Assembly (NCBI GenBank): GCA_030149525.1
Contig: JASBRJ010000332.1
Coordinates: 1 to 42,770, forward strand
Origin: a bacterium
GTDB lineage: Bacteria > Vulcanimicrobiota > Xenobia > Xenobiales > JADMJV01
Direction of reading: 5' to 3'
Length of the DNA stretch: 42,770 nt
Part shown: in pieces, positions 16,884 to 25,536 of the stretch
Numbering within the stretch: the first letter of the stretch is position 1
Layout: each line of letters starts with the position of its first letter
The notes under the pieces: generated by a model
Seen by the model: the letters and a program-made list of their open reading frames with translations, nothing else
What the model was told of the DNA's origin: nothing
Databases searched by the model: none
Position numbers and translations under genes: made by a program

Positions 16884-19766
16884 GTGACACAAACACTGAG
16901 CCAAGACTGGAAAAAAGAGCTCACCGACCAAAAAGCAACCTACGCCTTCGAAGAAGGCGGCGCCAAGATGAAGAACATCCTGGGCGGAAAAGGGGCTAAT
17001 CTTTCCGAGATGACGAGTCTCGGATTCCCTGTTCCTCCAGGATTTGTTGTAACTACGGAAGTCTGTAATGTTTACTCCGCCCTGGGTAAAATGCCCGACG
17101 GACTGGGCGACGAGGTTCTTCAACGAACTGAAGAACTGGCCAAGAAAATGGACAAGAAGTTTGGGAGCAGCGATAGCCCGCTTCTTCTCTCCGTCCGTTC
17201 CGGGGCCCGTATCTCCATGCCGGGAATGATGGACACCGTTCTCAATCTCGGTCTCAACGACGAAGCGGTGAAAGGGCTTGCCAAAGAGTCCGGCGACGAG
17301 CGCTTCGCCTACGACGCTTACCGCCGATTCATCCAGATGTTCTCCGACGTGGTTATGGGTTTGCCCAAACACGAGTTCGAACACCTGATCGCCGACAAAA
17401 AGAAAGAAGTGGGCGTCGTCTTCGACAAAGACCTCACCGCAGAGCATCTGAAAGCTCTGGTCGACGACTTTAAAGACAAGTTCCGCAAAGAAGCCGGTCG
17501 AGAATTTCCCACCGACGCGAAAGAGCAACTTCTTCTTGCCGTGGAAGCTGTTTTCAAAAGCTGGAACAACCCGCGCGCTATGGTCTATCGTGAGAAAGAG
17601 CGTATTCCTCACGACCTGGGGACCGCTGTGAACGTTCAAGCCATGGTGTTCGGCAATATGGGCGACGGTTCCGGAACCGGTGTAGCGTTCACCCGCGACT
17701 ACAACACGGGTGAGAAGAAGCCCGTGGGAGACTTCCTTATCAACGCCCAGGGTGAAGACGTGGTGGCCGGTATTAGAACTCCGCAACCGCTCCAGGAGAT
17801 GGAGAATGTCTTTCCCGAGCTTTGGAAAGAACTCCAAGACATCAGCACCAAGCTTGAGAATCACTACACCGACATGCAAGACATGGAGTTTACCGTCGAA
17901 AAGGGCAAACTCTTCATGCTGCAGACTCGTACCGGCAAAAGAACCGCTCAGTCGGCGGTGAAGATCGCCGTGGACATGGTGGAAGAGGGTCTCATCGACG
18001 AGAAGACCGCTGTGATGCGCATTGCGCCGGAGCAATTGGACAAGCTTCTCCACCCTTACATCCCCGAAGATGTGAAGAAAAAGGCTGATTCGGAAGGCAA
18101 GCTTCTGGCCAAAGGGACCAACGCGAGTCCCGGAGCTGCCACCGGTATTGTGGTTTTCGAAGCCAACGACGCCGTTCACAAGGCTCACGAAGGTCACCAG
18201 GTCATTCTGGTTCGCCCCGAGACAACTCCCGACGACGCCCACGGTATGGCGGTTGCGAAAGGGATTCTGACCTCCACCGGTGGTCCGTCTTCTCACGCGG
18301 CTTTGGTGGCTCGCGGTTGGGGTATCCCTTGTATCGTGGGCTGTGAAGCCTTGAAGATCGACCTGGCCAAGAAGAAGGTGACCGTTGGTGACGTGACTTT
18401 CGGCGAAGGTGACAAAATCACCATCGACGGTGGTACCGGTGAGGTTCTGCTCGGTGAGCTGGAACTCCACGAACCCACCGACCTCTCTCCCGAAACCAAA
18501 ACCATTCTCGGTTGGGCCGACCAGTATCGTAAACTGGGCGTCTACGCCAACGCCGACACTCCCACCGACGCTCAGCGTGCTCGCAACTTTGGAGCCGAGG
18601 GGATCGGACTGTGTCGTACCGAGCACATGTTCATGGAAAAAGATCGACTTCCCATCGTTCAGGAAATGATCATGATCGCGTCCGCTGCCGAGTCCGGTCA
18701 TCGCGAATTGACGAAACTGGAAGACAGCCTCAAGGGTGTTAACAAAGAGAGCCGTCAGCACCGCGATACCAGTGAGCAGATCGCTAAGCTCAAGGCCAAG
18801 GTGGAAAAGCCCTGGAACAAATACAACGATTTGCTCGGAAAGCTGCTGCCCATCCAGCGGGGCGACTTCTCCGGGATTCTGGAAGCGATGAAAGGTCAGT
18901 GGGTGATCATTCGACTGCTCGACCCGCCGTTGCACGAGTTCCTGCCCGCTTTTGGCGACCTCCTGGTGGACGTTACCAGACTGAAGACCCTCCAAGGGGT
19001 GGACAGTGGTGCCTATGATAAAGCTCTGAGTGAAATCAAAGCCCGCCGTGGCGATGATGCAACGCTTGAACAGCTGGAAGAGCTGCTGGAAAAAGTCGAG
19101 TCGATGAAGGAGTCCAACCCAATGCTGGGTCAGCGCTTCTGTCGACTGGGTATCGTCTTTCCCGAGATCTATAAAATGCAGGTGCGGGCCATTATGGAAG
19201 CCGCTTCCGAGCTTCAGAAAAAAGGCATCGATGCCAAGCCGGAAATCATGATCCCCGGTATCGGTTCGGTGGAAGAGATGAAGCTCTGTCGCGCTCAAGC
19301 CGAGGCTGTTATCGCCGAGGTAGAAAAAGAGCAAGGCCTGAAGGTGGAGCACAAGATAGGTACCATGATTGAGCTGCCCCGCGCCACCACTGTGGCCGGT
19401 GAACTGTCTCAAGTGGCCGACTTCTTCTCCTTCGGTACCAACGACCTGACCCAGACCACCTACGGTTACTCCCGCGATGACGCGGCGGGAACCTTCATGC
19501 CGGTTTACCTGGAGAAGGAAGTGCTCAAGCGCGACCCCTTCCAGGTCGTTGACCGCAAAGGTGTGGGCCGCCTCATGAAGATGGCCGTCACCGAAGGACG
19601 GGAGTCCAACGAAGGTCTGGAAGTCGGTATCTGTGGTGAGCACGGCGGCGAGCCGGAGTCGGTCGATTTCTGTCACTCCCTCGGTCTCAACTACGTGTCT
19701 TGCTCTCCTTTCCGAGTGCCCATCGCTCGACTGGCGGCAGCTCACGCGGCCATCAATCAAGCCTAG
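16884..19766 (+). CDS. ppdK: Pyruvate, phosphate dikinase
   Basis: The enzyme interconverts pyruvate + ATP + Pi and PEP + AMP + PPi. I chose GTG at 16884 because AGAGG (16871-16875) lies eight bases before it; a GTG at 16875 is the alternative. The N-terminal ATP-grasp part has 'GGKGANLSEMTSLGFPVPPGF' and 'SVRSGARISMPGMMDT'. The phosphohistidine domain has 'GGPSSHAALVARGWG', with the swivelling His. The C-terminal PEP barrel has 'EGIGLCRTEHMF', 'FGTNDLTQTTYGYSRDD' and the catalytic Cys in ICGEHGG. At 960 aa it is longer than the usual ~880. Extra charged residues, probably helical, sit at the start of the PEP domain (about bases 18700-18830). A terminator follows. Confidence 0.97.
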   Translation: MTQTLSQDWKKELTDQKATYAFEEGGAKMKNILGGKGANLSEMTSLGFPVPPGFVVTTEVCNVYSALGKMPDGLGDEVLQRTEELAKKMDKKFGSSDSPLLLSVRSGARISMPGMMDTVLNLGLNDEAVKGLAKESGDERFAYDAYRRFIQMFSDVVMGLPKHEFEHLIADKKKEVGVVFDKDLTAEHLKALVDDFKDKFRKEAGREFPTDAKEQLLLAVEAVFKSWNNPRAMVYREKERIPHDLGTAVNVQAMVFGNMGDGSGTGVAFTRDYNTGEKKPVGDFLINAQGEDVVAGIRTPQPLQEMENVFPELWKELQDISTKLENHYTDMQDMEFTVEKGKLFMLQTRTGKRTAQSAVKIAVDMVEEGLIDEKTAVMRIAPEQLDKLLHPYIPEDVKKKADSEGKLLAKGTNASPGAATGIVVFEANDAVHKAHEGHQVILVRPETTPDDAHGMAVAKGILTSTGGPSSHAALVARGWGIPCIVGCEALKIDLAKKKVTVGDVTFGEGDKITIDGGTGEVLLGELELHEPTDLSPETKTILGWADQYRKLGVYANADTPTDAQRARNFGAEGIGLCRTEHMFMEKDRLPIVQEMIMIASAAESGHRELTKLEDSLKGVNKESRQHRDTSEQIAKLKAKVEKPWNKYNDLLGKLLPIQRGDFSGILEAMKGQWVIIRLLDPPLHEFLPAFGDLLVDVTRLKTLQGVDSGAYDKALSEIKARRGDDATLEQLEELLEKVESMKESNPMLGQRFCRLGIVFPEIYKMQVRAIMEAASELQKKGIDAKPEIMIPGIGSVEEMKLCRAQAEAVIAEVEKEQGLKVEHKIGTMIELPRATTVAGELSQVADFFSFGTNDLTQTTYGYSRDDAAGTFMPVYLEKEVLKRDPFQVVDRKGVGRLMKMAVTEGRESNEGLEVGICGEHGGEPESVDFCHSLGLNYVSCSPFRVPIARLAAAHAAINQA

Positions 19767-19791
19767 TCGCTGGAGGTTATTCCAGGACCAC

Positions 19792-19822
19792 AAAAAAGCG
19801 CTCCGAGAGGAGCGCTTTTTTT
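19792..19822 (+). terminator. Rho-independent terminator after ppdK
   Basis: GCGCTCC (19798-19804), loop GAGA, GGAGCGC (19809-19815), flanked by A6 and T7. The A and T tracts extend the stem. It ends five bases before the next start codon and carries AGGAG in its 3' half. Confidence 0.93.
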
Positions 19823-19826
19823 ACTT

Positions 19827-20225
19827 ATGAAGATGATACACTCATGTTTAAGGGTCCTGGATCTTGAGCGGTCCAAGACATTCTACGAAGAGGTCTTTGA
19901 ACTCAAGGAATACTCTCGTCACATCTTTGATAGCTTCACTCTTTTGTATTTACGCCATCCAGGACTCGAGTTCGAGTTGGAACTGACAGCAAATCATGAT
20001 CGTGAAGAGCCGTACGACACAGGAGACGGCTACGGCCACCTCGCCTTTGTCACCGACGACCTGGAAGCAGCCCTGGCGCGTTATCACGCGACCGGAGCTG
20101 AAGAAGTCTCCATCAAGTCGTTAGACCACCAAGGAGCCCTTTTGGGTCGCTTCTTTTTTGCTACTGATCCCGACGGATACAAAATTGAGGTTCTCTCACG
20201 AGAAGGTCGATTCAGCGATTTTTAG
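19827..20225 (+). CDS. Glyoxalase I-like VOC-family protein
   Basis: The 132-aa product is one complete vicinal-oxygen-chelate unit pair: 'IHSCLRVLDLERSKTFYEEVF' at the N-terminus and 'GYGHLAFVTDDLEAALARY' in the second half, ending 'DPDGYKIEVL'. The four metal ligands of lactoylglutathione lyase can be placed at His5, the Glu in 'FELELT', the His in 'YGHLAF' and the Glu in 'YKIEVL'. It therefore may detoxify methylglyoxal with a thiol, though VOC substrates vary. The ppdK terminator directly precedes it. The only ribosome-binding-like sequence (AGGAG) is inside that terminator, 14 bases from the ATG; ATG at 19833 is an alternative start. Confidence 0.88.
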   Translation: MKMIHSCLRVLDLERSKTFYEEVFELKEYSRHIFDSFTLLYLRHPGLEFELELTANHDREEPYDTGDGYGHLAFVTDDLEAALARYHATGAEEVSIKSLDHQGALLGRFFFATDPDGYKIEVLSREGRFSDF

Positions 20226-20239
20226 AGCAGGACAAACCA

Positions 20240-21622
20240 CTAGATCGATTCGATGAGACCGAGTAGTTCCTCGGTCTTTTCTTTGACCAGCGCTTCGTCT
20301 CCTCGAGATTCGACATTGAGCCGGATGAGCGGCTCGGTGTTGGACTTGCGCAGGTTGAAGCGCCATTTCTCGAACTCCAGACTGACGCCGTCGATATCGC
20401 TTGCGGCGATCGCTTCAGCCTGGTACTCAGAGCGAACTTTCTCCAGAACTCTGTCGGCATCTTCCACCGTTCGATTGATTTCGCCACTGATGGGGAAGTT
20501 GCGCTTGGCCTCTTCGATGAGGTCTTTAAGAGAGATGTTTTTCTCTTTAAGCACACTCAGAATAATGAGCCACGGGAGCATGCCTGAGTCGCAGTTTCCG
20601 AATTCTTTGAAATAGTGATGACCCGACATTTCCCCGCCGTAAACGGCTCCTGTCTCTTTCATCATCTGTTTGAGAAAGACGTGTCCGGTGCGGCAGAGAA
20701 GGGGTTGACCGTTCAGCTTCTTCACGCTCTCTATGGTGCACCATGTGAGTCGAGGGTCGTAGAGGACGGGTGCGCCCGGTTCTTGCTTGAGGCAATATTC
20801 GGCCAGCGGACCGATCAGATAGTAACTGTCGACGAAGTTGCCTTCGTTGTCGTAAAGAAAACAACGGTCGAAGTCGCCGTCCCAGGCAACTCCGAGGTCG
20901 GCCCCGCTTCGCACCACTTCAGAGGCCGTGAAGTTTCGATTCTCAGGAAGAAGGGGGTTGGGCACTCCTCTTGGGAAACTGCCGTCGGGTTCTCCGTTAA
21001 CCAGTTCTATGGTGAGTTGAGGGTAGTGCGTGCGTAGTTTTTCCACCCACGGGCCGGCGGCGCCGTTACCAGAGTCGCAGAGAACCTTCCATCGACCTAC
21101 CGACTCCGGCTTGACCATGTCACAAAGATGAGACAGGTAATCTTCCGAAAGATCCATCTCTTTCACTTCAAGAGCCGCGTCCAGAATCTCGGCTGAGGGG
21201 GGAGCGATCTGCTTGACCATTTCCTCCAACGCTCGAACGTCTTCGCCGGAACAGGGAACCGCATTGGGGCCGACCATTTTCATGCCGTTGTAATCCATGG
21301 GATTGTGGCTTGCCGTCACCATGATTCCCGCGTCGAATTCGTACTTAGGAGAAAAGCAGCTGAAGTACACCACTTCGGTACCGCAAAGACCCAGGTGGGT
21401 CACTTCGGCGCCGCCCGCCTGCAATCCCAGGGTCAAACCTTTCACCAGAGGAGGCCCGCTCAGGCGGGGGTCTCGGCCCACGGCCACTTTTTTGGGTCGG
21501 AAGCGTTGGCAGAAAGCGAGCCCAATTCGGTAAGCGAGCGCCGGCGTCAATTCGCTGAGTTGACCGCGGATATCGTAGGTTTTGAAACAGTGGAAAGTGT
21601 TGTCGTGGGTGGAAGTTGTCAT
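20240..21622 (-). CDS. Phosphomannomutase/phosphoglucomutase
   Basis: The 460-aa product is a full alpha-D-phosphohexomutase with four domains. The phosphoserine loop is TASHNP (Ser105), the metal loop is DGDFDR (near residue 250), the sugar-specificity loop is GGEMSGHH and the phosphate-binding loop is RKSNTEP near the C-terminus. The start FKTYDIRG and the GGEMSGHH loop fit the PMM/PGM (AlgC/ManB) group, which supplies mannose-1-P or glucose-1-P for surface polysaccharides. It overlaps the upstream amidohydrolase-like gene by ATGA and so is coupled to it. It converges with the VOC gene with a 14-bp gap and no clear terminator. Confidence 0.94.
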   Translation of the reverse strand: MTTSTHDNTFHCFKTYDIRGQLSELTPALAYRIGLAFCQRFRPKKVAVGRDPRLSGPPLVKGLTLGLQAGGAEVTHLGLCGTEVVYFSCFSPKYEFDAGIMVTASHNPMDYNGMKMVGPNAVPCSGEDVRALEEMVKQIAPPSAEILDAALEVKEMDLSEDYLSHLCDMVKPESVGRWKVLCDSGNGAAGPWVEKLRTHYPQLTIELVNGEPDGSFPRGVPNPLLPENRNFTASEVVRSGADLGVAWDGDFDRCFLYDNEGNFVDSYYLIGPLAEYCLKQEPGAPVLYDPRLTWCTIESVKKLNGQPLLCRTGHVFLKQMMKETGAVYGGEMSGHHYFKEFGNCDSGMLPWLIILSVLKEKNISLKDLIEEAKRNFPISGEINRTVEDADRVLEKVRSEYQAEAIAASDIDGVSLEFEKWRFNLRKSNTEPLIRLNVESRGDEALVKEKTEELLGLIESI

Positions 21623-22443
21623 AGCGTCGGAGCCTTTTGCTCAATCAGCGACTTAGACCTTTCTGCTAAGAGAGGGGCCAGGATCGCGACGTATTTTTGG
21701 ACCATTTCGGGAGAGAAGCGGAGCTCTTTGCCATGCTCAATTTGCCAGGCGTCCACCTTGGGGTCAAATCCGTACTCCTTAACGATGAACCCACCGTTAT
21801 ATTTTGTTCTTTGCTCGGGATAGTCAGGTTGGATGGTGAAACCGGCTTTCTTGAGCCGGCTCAGAAGTCCGTTCTCCGACCAAAGCAGATCTTCAGACCA
21901 GGGCGAGATAGTTTTGCCTTCTCGGGTACCGACGGTCACGTCGACCTTCTGTGACGATTGGCCGTGAATATCGATGAGAAGAACTTTTTTGTGCTTTTTC
22001 TTGAGTCGCGACAACTCCGCTCGAAGAGCGTTATGAAAACGTCTGTGAGCCAATCGGCCCTTAGGGTGATGTGAGGACAGCAACTCTTTGCGATTGTGGT
22101 CGACGTATTGTCGATGGACCTGACTGATCAGAACGGAGGGCTTTTGTCCTGCTGGAAATTTGTCTGCGATCTCTTTGGCGAGTTCGACGGTTAGCATATC
22201 TCTCTTGGTGGTGAAGTGGGGGTCACTCACCTTCTCTTTCTCTCTCACCGTTGCACCCATCAGTTGCTGACTTCCCCCGTGGGGCGCCACCAACAAGATA
22301 GGGATTTGCCCGCGGGAAAGGGTGAATTCTTGAGGGTTTGCCAGGGCCGACTGAGCCTGCACTAGGAGGAGGAGAACCGCCACGGCCATCCTTGGCAAGA
22401 GTCGCTTCCCGGTATAGAATCGGCTTGGTGAGTGAGTCAACAA
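21619..22443 (-). CDS. Secreted N-formylglutamate-amidohydrolase-like protein
   Basis: The 274-aa product has an N-terminal signal peptide: KRLLPR, a Leu/Val-rich core and a cleavage-like ALA near residue 35. The rest resembles the FGase/N-formylglutamate amidohydrolase fold: 'LLVAPHGG' (metal His), 'ISQVHRQYVDHNR', 'VLLIDIHGQ' and 'AWQIEHGKELRF' supply the His and Glu residues expected at a zinc site. Being exported, it is unlikely to work in histidine degradation; a role on envelope amides is possible. I used TTG at 22443, with AAGGGA upstream; ATG at 22389 would remove the overlap with the divergent small gene. Coupled to the phosphohexomutase by ATGA. Confidence 0.82.
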   Translation of the reverse strand: MLTHSPSRFYTGKRLLPRMAVAVLLLLVQAQSALANPQEFTLSRGQIPILLVAPHGGSQQLMGATVREKEKVSDPHFTTKRDMLTVELAKEIADKFPAGQKPSVLISQVHRQYVDHNRKELLSSHHPKGRLAHRRFHNALRAELSRLKKKHKKVLLIDIHGQSSQKVDVTVGTREGKTISPWSEDLLWSENGLLSRLKKAGFTIQPDYPEQRTKYNGGFIVKEYGFDPKVDAWQIEHGKELRFSPEMVQKYVAILAPLLAERSKSLIEQKAPTL

Positions 22444-22670
22444 AGAATCCCTTTCGAATCTGTGCCTTGTGCCGGCATTTTCAGGTTTTGGAGTCGAAGA
22501 AAGAATTTCCCCACATCGCAGATTCGGCTTATATCAAGTATTCCTGCGCCAAGTTAGGTTGGGAGAGCCGTGAGGATTACCTCATGACTTCAGATGCTGT
22601 GGGCGAGTATTCCGAACATCCTAATCAAGATTTTGATTGCCCACACTGGGAAGCTCACCCCCGTGAGTGA
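22428..22670 (+). CDS. Small Cys4 protein, possible metal-binding
   Basis: An 80-aa product from GTG at 22428 (TTG at 22425 is possible). Four Cys at positions 12, 15, 40 and 71 follow the pattern C-x2-C-x24-C-x30-C-P-H-W, with His17, His29 and His73 near them. This suggests a zinc or iron-sulfur site. There is no signal or membrane segment. Its 5' end overlaps the divergent amidohydrolase-like start by up to 16 bases, and its 3' end overlaps the rhomboid start by eight. Family not recognised. Confidence 0.7.
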   Translation: MSESTKNPFRICALCRHFQVLESKKEFPHIADSAYIKYSCAKLGWESREDYLMTSDAVGEYSEHPNQDFDCPHWEAHPRE

Positions 22671-23373
22671 CAAGAACTCAAGAAATATCCCGTACGGATG
22701 GATATTGGCTGCCGTCCTGGTGGTCTGGCAGCTTTACGTTGCCGGCTGGGATGCCACCGCTCAGGGCGGGACCCTCATTCACTACGGAGCTAGAAAGCCT
22801 AATTTTGGCTTTCCTCAGGCTCCTTGGAGACTGGTGGCGTCCATGTTCCTGCACAGTGGCTGGCTCCATCTCAGCGTCAACTGTTTGCTTATCGCCTGGT
22901 GGGGAAATCAGCTGAGCAAACTGGTGGGTGGTCTTCTGTTTTTCCTCTCGTTTCTAGCCACGGGTCTGTGGGGCTCACTGCTGAGCGATATCTATGGTCC
23001 TGAAGCGCTTGCCATAGGAGCTTCCGGGGGCTCTTCAGGGTTGGTCACCCTCCTTCTTGTCCTTTCTCTGCTTTGCGCAGATTGGGAAGGTTGGGGGAAA
23101 GACGGCCGTTGGGAAGCTCGGGCCTGGCTCAAAGTTTCAGGGGGATGTTTGCTGCTCAATGTGGCCATGGCTTTAGGTCTGACCAGTGCCGGGGTGGGGG
23201 TTCTCGATGATTGGGCTCACATAGGAGGAGCGGTCTCCGGGTTTGTTCTGGGTTTGATAGCCAGTCGAGGAGACGGCAAGCGACACTCTTGGCACTGGAT
23301 TGGGTTAGGAGTTCTCGCCGGAGTGGCACTCTTGATCATTTGGCAGCGCGGTTCGAGCCCACTGGGCGGCTAA
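22663..23373 (+). CDS. Rhomboid-family intramembrane serine protease
   Basis: I chose GTG at 22663, which gives 236 aa with the first membrane helix near residue 10; the frame is open further upstream without a better site. About six hydrophobic segments are present. The family marks are 'FLHSGWLHLSVNCLL' (the HxxxN oxyanion region), the catalytic Ser in 'GASGGSSGLV' and the catalytic His in 'DDWAHIGGAVSGFVLG'. It should cleave membrane-spanning substrates within the bilayer. The substrate is unknown. It overlaps the Cys4 gene by eight bases, so the two are probably co-translated. Confidence 0.9.
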   Translation: MSDKNSRNIPYGWILAAVLVVWQLYVAGWDATAQGGTLIHYGARKPNFGFPQAPWRLVASMFLHSGWLHLSVNCLLIAWWGNQLSKLVGGLLFFLSFLATGLWGSLLSDIYGPEALAIGASGGSSGLVTLLLVLSLLCADWEGWGKDGRWEARAWLKVSGGCLLLNVAMALGLTSAGVGVLDDWAHIGGAVSGFVLGLIASRGDGKRHSWHWIGLGVLAGVALLIIWQRGSSPLGG

Positions 23374-23442
23374 CGGTCAGCAACCTCAAAAGTTAACTTC
23401 GTGTACGGGGGGCGTGTCTTTTGACGTCCTGTAACTGAATGT

Positions 23443-24945
23443 ATGCGAAGTCTAACATTTTCATCAACGTTAATAGGTATCGAAGCCCATCTTGTGGGGG
23501 TCGAGGTTGTGGTATCCAATGGATTGCCGGGATTGACAGTGGTCGGATTGCCCGATGCCGCTGTTTCTGAAGCGGGTGCTCGGGTCAGAAGCGCCCTCAA
23601 GTTGACGGGAGTGAATCTCCCGCCGAGGCGCATGGTAGTGAATCTTGCTCCCGCCGACCTCAGAAAGACAGGTTCGGGATTTGATCTGGCTCTTGCGCTC
23701 GGTCTTCTGGAGGCCATGGGGGAGATTCCCCAGGGAATTCTACAAGACTGTCTGGTGGTAGGAGAGTTGTCTTTGGCAGGTGAGGTTCGAGGAGTGAGAG
23801 GAGTGGTTTGTTCGCTGACTTTAGCTCGTCGAACCGAGCGAATCTCGCGAATTTTGCTACCCGCTTGCCAAATTGGAGAGCTGCCTCAGTGGAGTGATAT
23901 CGAGGTGGTTCCCATTGAGAATCTTGAGCAAGCGATGCGGTATTGTCGTGGTGAAGTTGCTCTTGAGAGCACCCCATCATCGGTGATGTCGTCCCCGAAG
24001 ACAGCCGTTTCCAACGACCTTCGTGACGTGCGGGGGCAAGCCCTGGCTAAACTGGGCCTGGAGATCGCCGCGGCAGGGGGGCACCATTTGGCTCTTAGCG
24101 GGCCGCCCGGTTGTGGAAAGAGTCTGTTAGCCAGTTGTTTGCCCGGCCTTTTACCCCCCATGACCGAGTGGGAGGTCGCTGAAGTAGCGGCAATCGCAAG
24201 CGTTTGCCAGGAGAGGACCGATTCGAGAGTTCGTCCCTTTCGGGCCCCGGGCAACGGGATTTCTTCCGCGGCGCTTCTGGGTGGCCATCAACCGGGAGAG
24301 GTGACCCGAGCTCATCGGGGGGTTCTGTTTCTGGACGAGTTTCCGGAGTTTCGGCGGGACAGTCTCGAGGCTCTAAGGGTTGTCCTGGAGGAGGGGCAAG
24401 TGAAGATCTCAAGGGCGCGTTTTCGCACCATCTATCCGGCTCACTTCACATTGGTTTGCGCCATGAACCCTTGTCCCTGCGGTCGTTTTGGTGTTGCAGG
24501 TGAGATCTGTATTTGCACCCCCAACCAAGTGCAGAGGTATCGCTCGAAGCTGTCGGGCCCCTTGCTGGATCGATTCGACCTCCTGGTTTCCCTAACGCGA
24601 GTCCCCCTGGTAGAGTCATCGGAAGTCGAGGCGGAGGAGTCTTCTGAAGCCGTTGCTCAGCGAGTGAGCGACGCTCGCAAGCTTCAAGCAGACCGTGGTT
24701 TCTTGAACCGAGACCTGCGTGGCCCCAACTTGCTTCAAGCCCTGGGATGGAAAAATCAGGATAGGGCATTCGCCTACCAGCTCGCTGAAAGTTCTCGACT
24801 TTCCATGAGAGCTTTTGAGAAATGGCTCCGAGTGGCGCGAACAGTGGCTGATCTCAAGCAGGCCGAATCGGTCTCTCGGAGGGAGCTGCTGATCGCACGG
24901 TCGGTTAGATTTTCGGTGGATGCGGAAGAGTCGCTGGTTTCCTGA
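23443..24945 (+). CDS. comM: ComM/YifB-type Mg-chelatase-like AAA+ ATPase
   Basis: The 500-aa product has the normal family length. The N-terminal ChlI-like (Lon-protease-fold) domain shows 'GLPGLTVVGLPDAAVSEAGAR'. The AAA+ core has Walker A GPPGCGKS (near residue 218) and Walker B 'GVLFLDEFPEF'. The Cys-rich insert 'CAMNPCPCGRFG...CICT' precedes 'LSGPLLDRFDL', and the Mg-chelatase C-terminal domain ends the protein. ComM helicases drive branch migration of incoming DNA during natural transformation; here that is inferred from family membership. The start lacks a clear ribosome binding site. Confidence 0.94.
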   Translation: MRSLTFSSTLIGIEAHLVGVEVVVSNGLPGLTVVGLPDAAVSEAGARVRSALKLTGVNLPPRRMVVNLAPADLRKTGSGFDLALALGLLEAMGEIPQGILQDCLVVGELSLAGEVRGVRGVVCSLTLARRTERISRILLPACQIGELPQWSDIEVVPIENLEQAMRYCRGEVALESTPSSVMSSPKTAVSNDLRDVRGQALAKLGLEIAAAGGHHLALSGPPGCGKSLLASCLPGLLPPMTEWEVAEVAAIASVCQERTDSRVRPFRAPGNGISSAALLGGHQPGEVTRAHRGVLFLDEFPEFRRDSLEALRVVLEEGQVKISRARFRTIYPAHFTLVCAMNPCPCGRFGVAGEICICTPNQVQRYRSKLSGPLLDRFDLLVSLTRVPLVESSEVEAEESSEAVAQRVSDARKLQADRGFLNRDLRGPNLLQALGWKNQDRAFAYQLAESSRLSMRAFEKWLRVARTVADLKQAESVSRRELLIARSVRFSVDAEESLVS

Positions 24946-24954
24946 GAACGGAGG

Positions 24955-25536
24955 CTAGAAGCGCCCGGGACAGCCTCTAAAGCCTGGAAATCCACCGGTG
25001 TACCTCACCGGCACCGGTTGTCTGTAGTTGATAATGGGCTGAGTGTAGTTGATCGGCGGAGCGATGTAATTCTGAAAACCTTGACGAAAACCCACGCCGG
25101 CTTCGAAATTGACGGAGTTGACGAAACCGTTTCGGTAATAGCCTTGAAAGCCAGGTGTTGGGAAGAATCCTGGTCCGTAGGGAGTGGCAAAAAAGTTGTT
25201 ATAGAAACCGTTTCCAAACCAATTGTTGTATGCTCCGGGATTGGGGGCTATGGGCGGCGGGTTTCCGATGACGACAACGGTAGGCTTCTCTGCCCTTTCT
25301 TCGGTCTCGGCTGCTCCCAGGTCATAGACCTTGAACGCGGGGCGGCTCGGTTGGGAGATGTCCAATTCCACCGGGCGCGGTTTCTTCGTCCGAGGCGAAC
25401 TTTTGGAGCCCTTTATGGTGATGACCGGGACTCCATCCTCGCCCACTTGCCGGTTCACCTGGGGAGAGTCGGCGAGAGCGAGACCGGCCAGTAGGAGGGT
25501 CGTTAGCGCGTATCGAGTCAGGTTTTGAAAATTCAT
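24955..25536 (-). CDS. Secreted Asn/Gly/Phe/Tyr-rich protein
   Basis: The 193-aa product has a signal peptide ending near ALA-DSP at residue ~22. Residues ~25-95 are charged and Pro-containing. Residues 95-193 are Asn, Gly, Phe, Pro and Tyr-rich with repeated GF/GFQ/NYxQPI motifs and a single C-terminal Cys. No fold is apparent. It overlaps the upstream gene by ATGA and is its second cistron. The two together resemble secreted matrix or coat-like low-complexity proteins, but no function is known. It converges with comM at a 9-bp gap. Confidence 0.75.
   Translation of the reverse strand: MNFQNLTRYALTTLLLAGLALADSPQVNRQVGEDGVPVITIKGSKSSPRTKKPRPVELDISQPSRPAFKVYDLGAAETEERAEKPTVVVIGNPPPIAPNPGAYNNWFGNGFYNNFFATPYGPGFFPTPGFQGYYRNGFVNSVNFEAGVGFRQGFQNYIAPPINYTQPIINYRQPVPVRYTGGFPGFRGCPGRF

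Noticed and set aside
16761-19793. A 1010-codon open frame on the minus strand opposite ppdK
   Set aside because: It mirrors ppdK completely, its translation is His/Phe/Gly-rich without any domain, and ppdK on the plus strand carries all catalytic motifs. The opening is a by-product of ppdK codon use.
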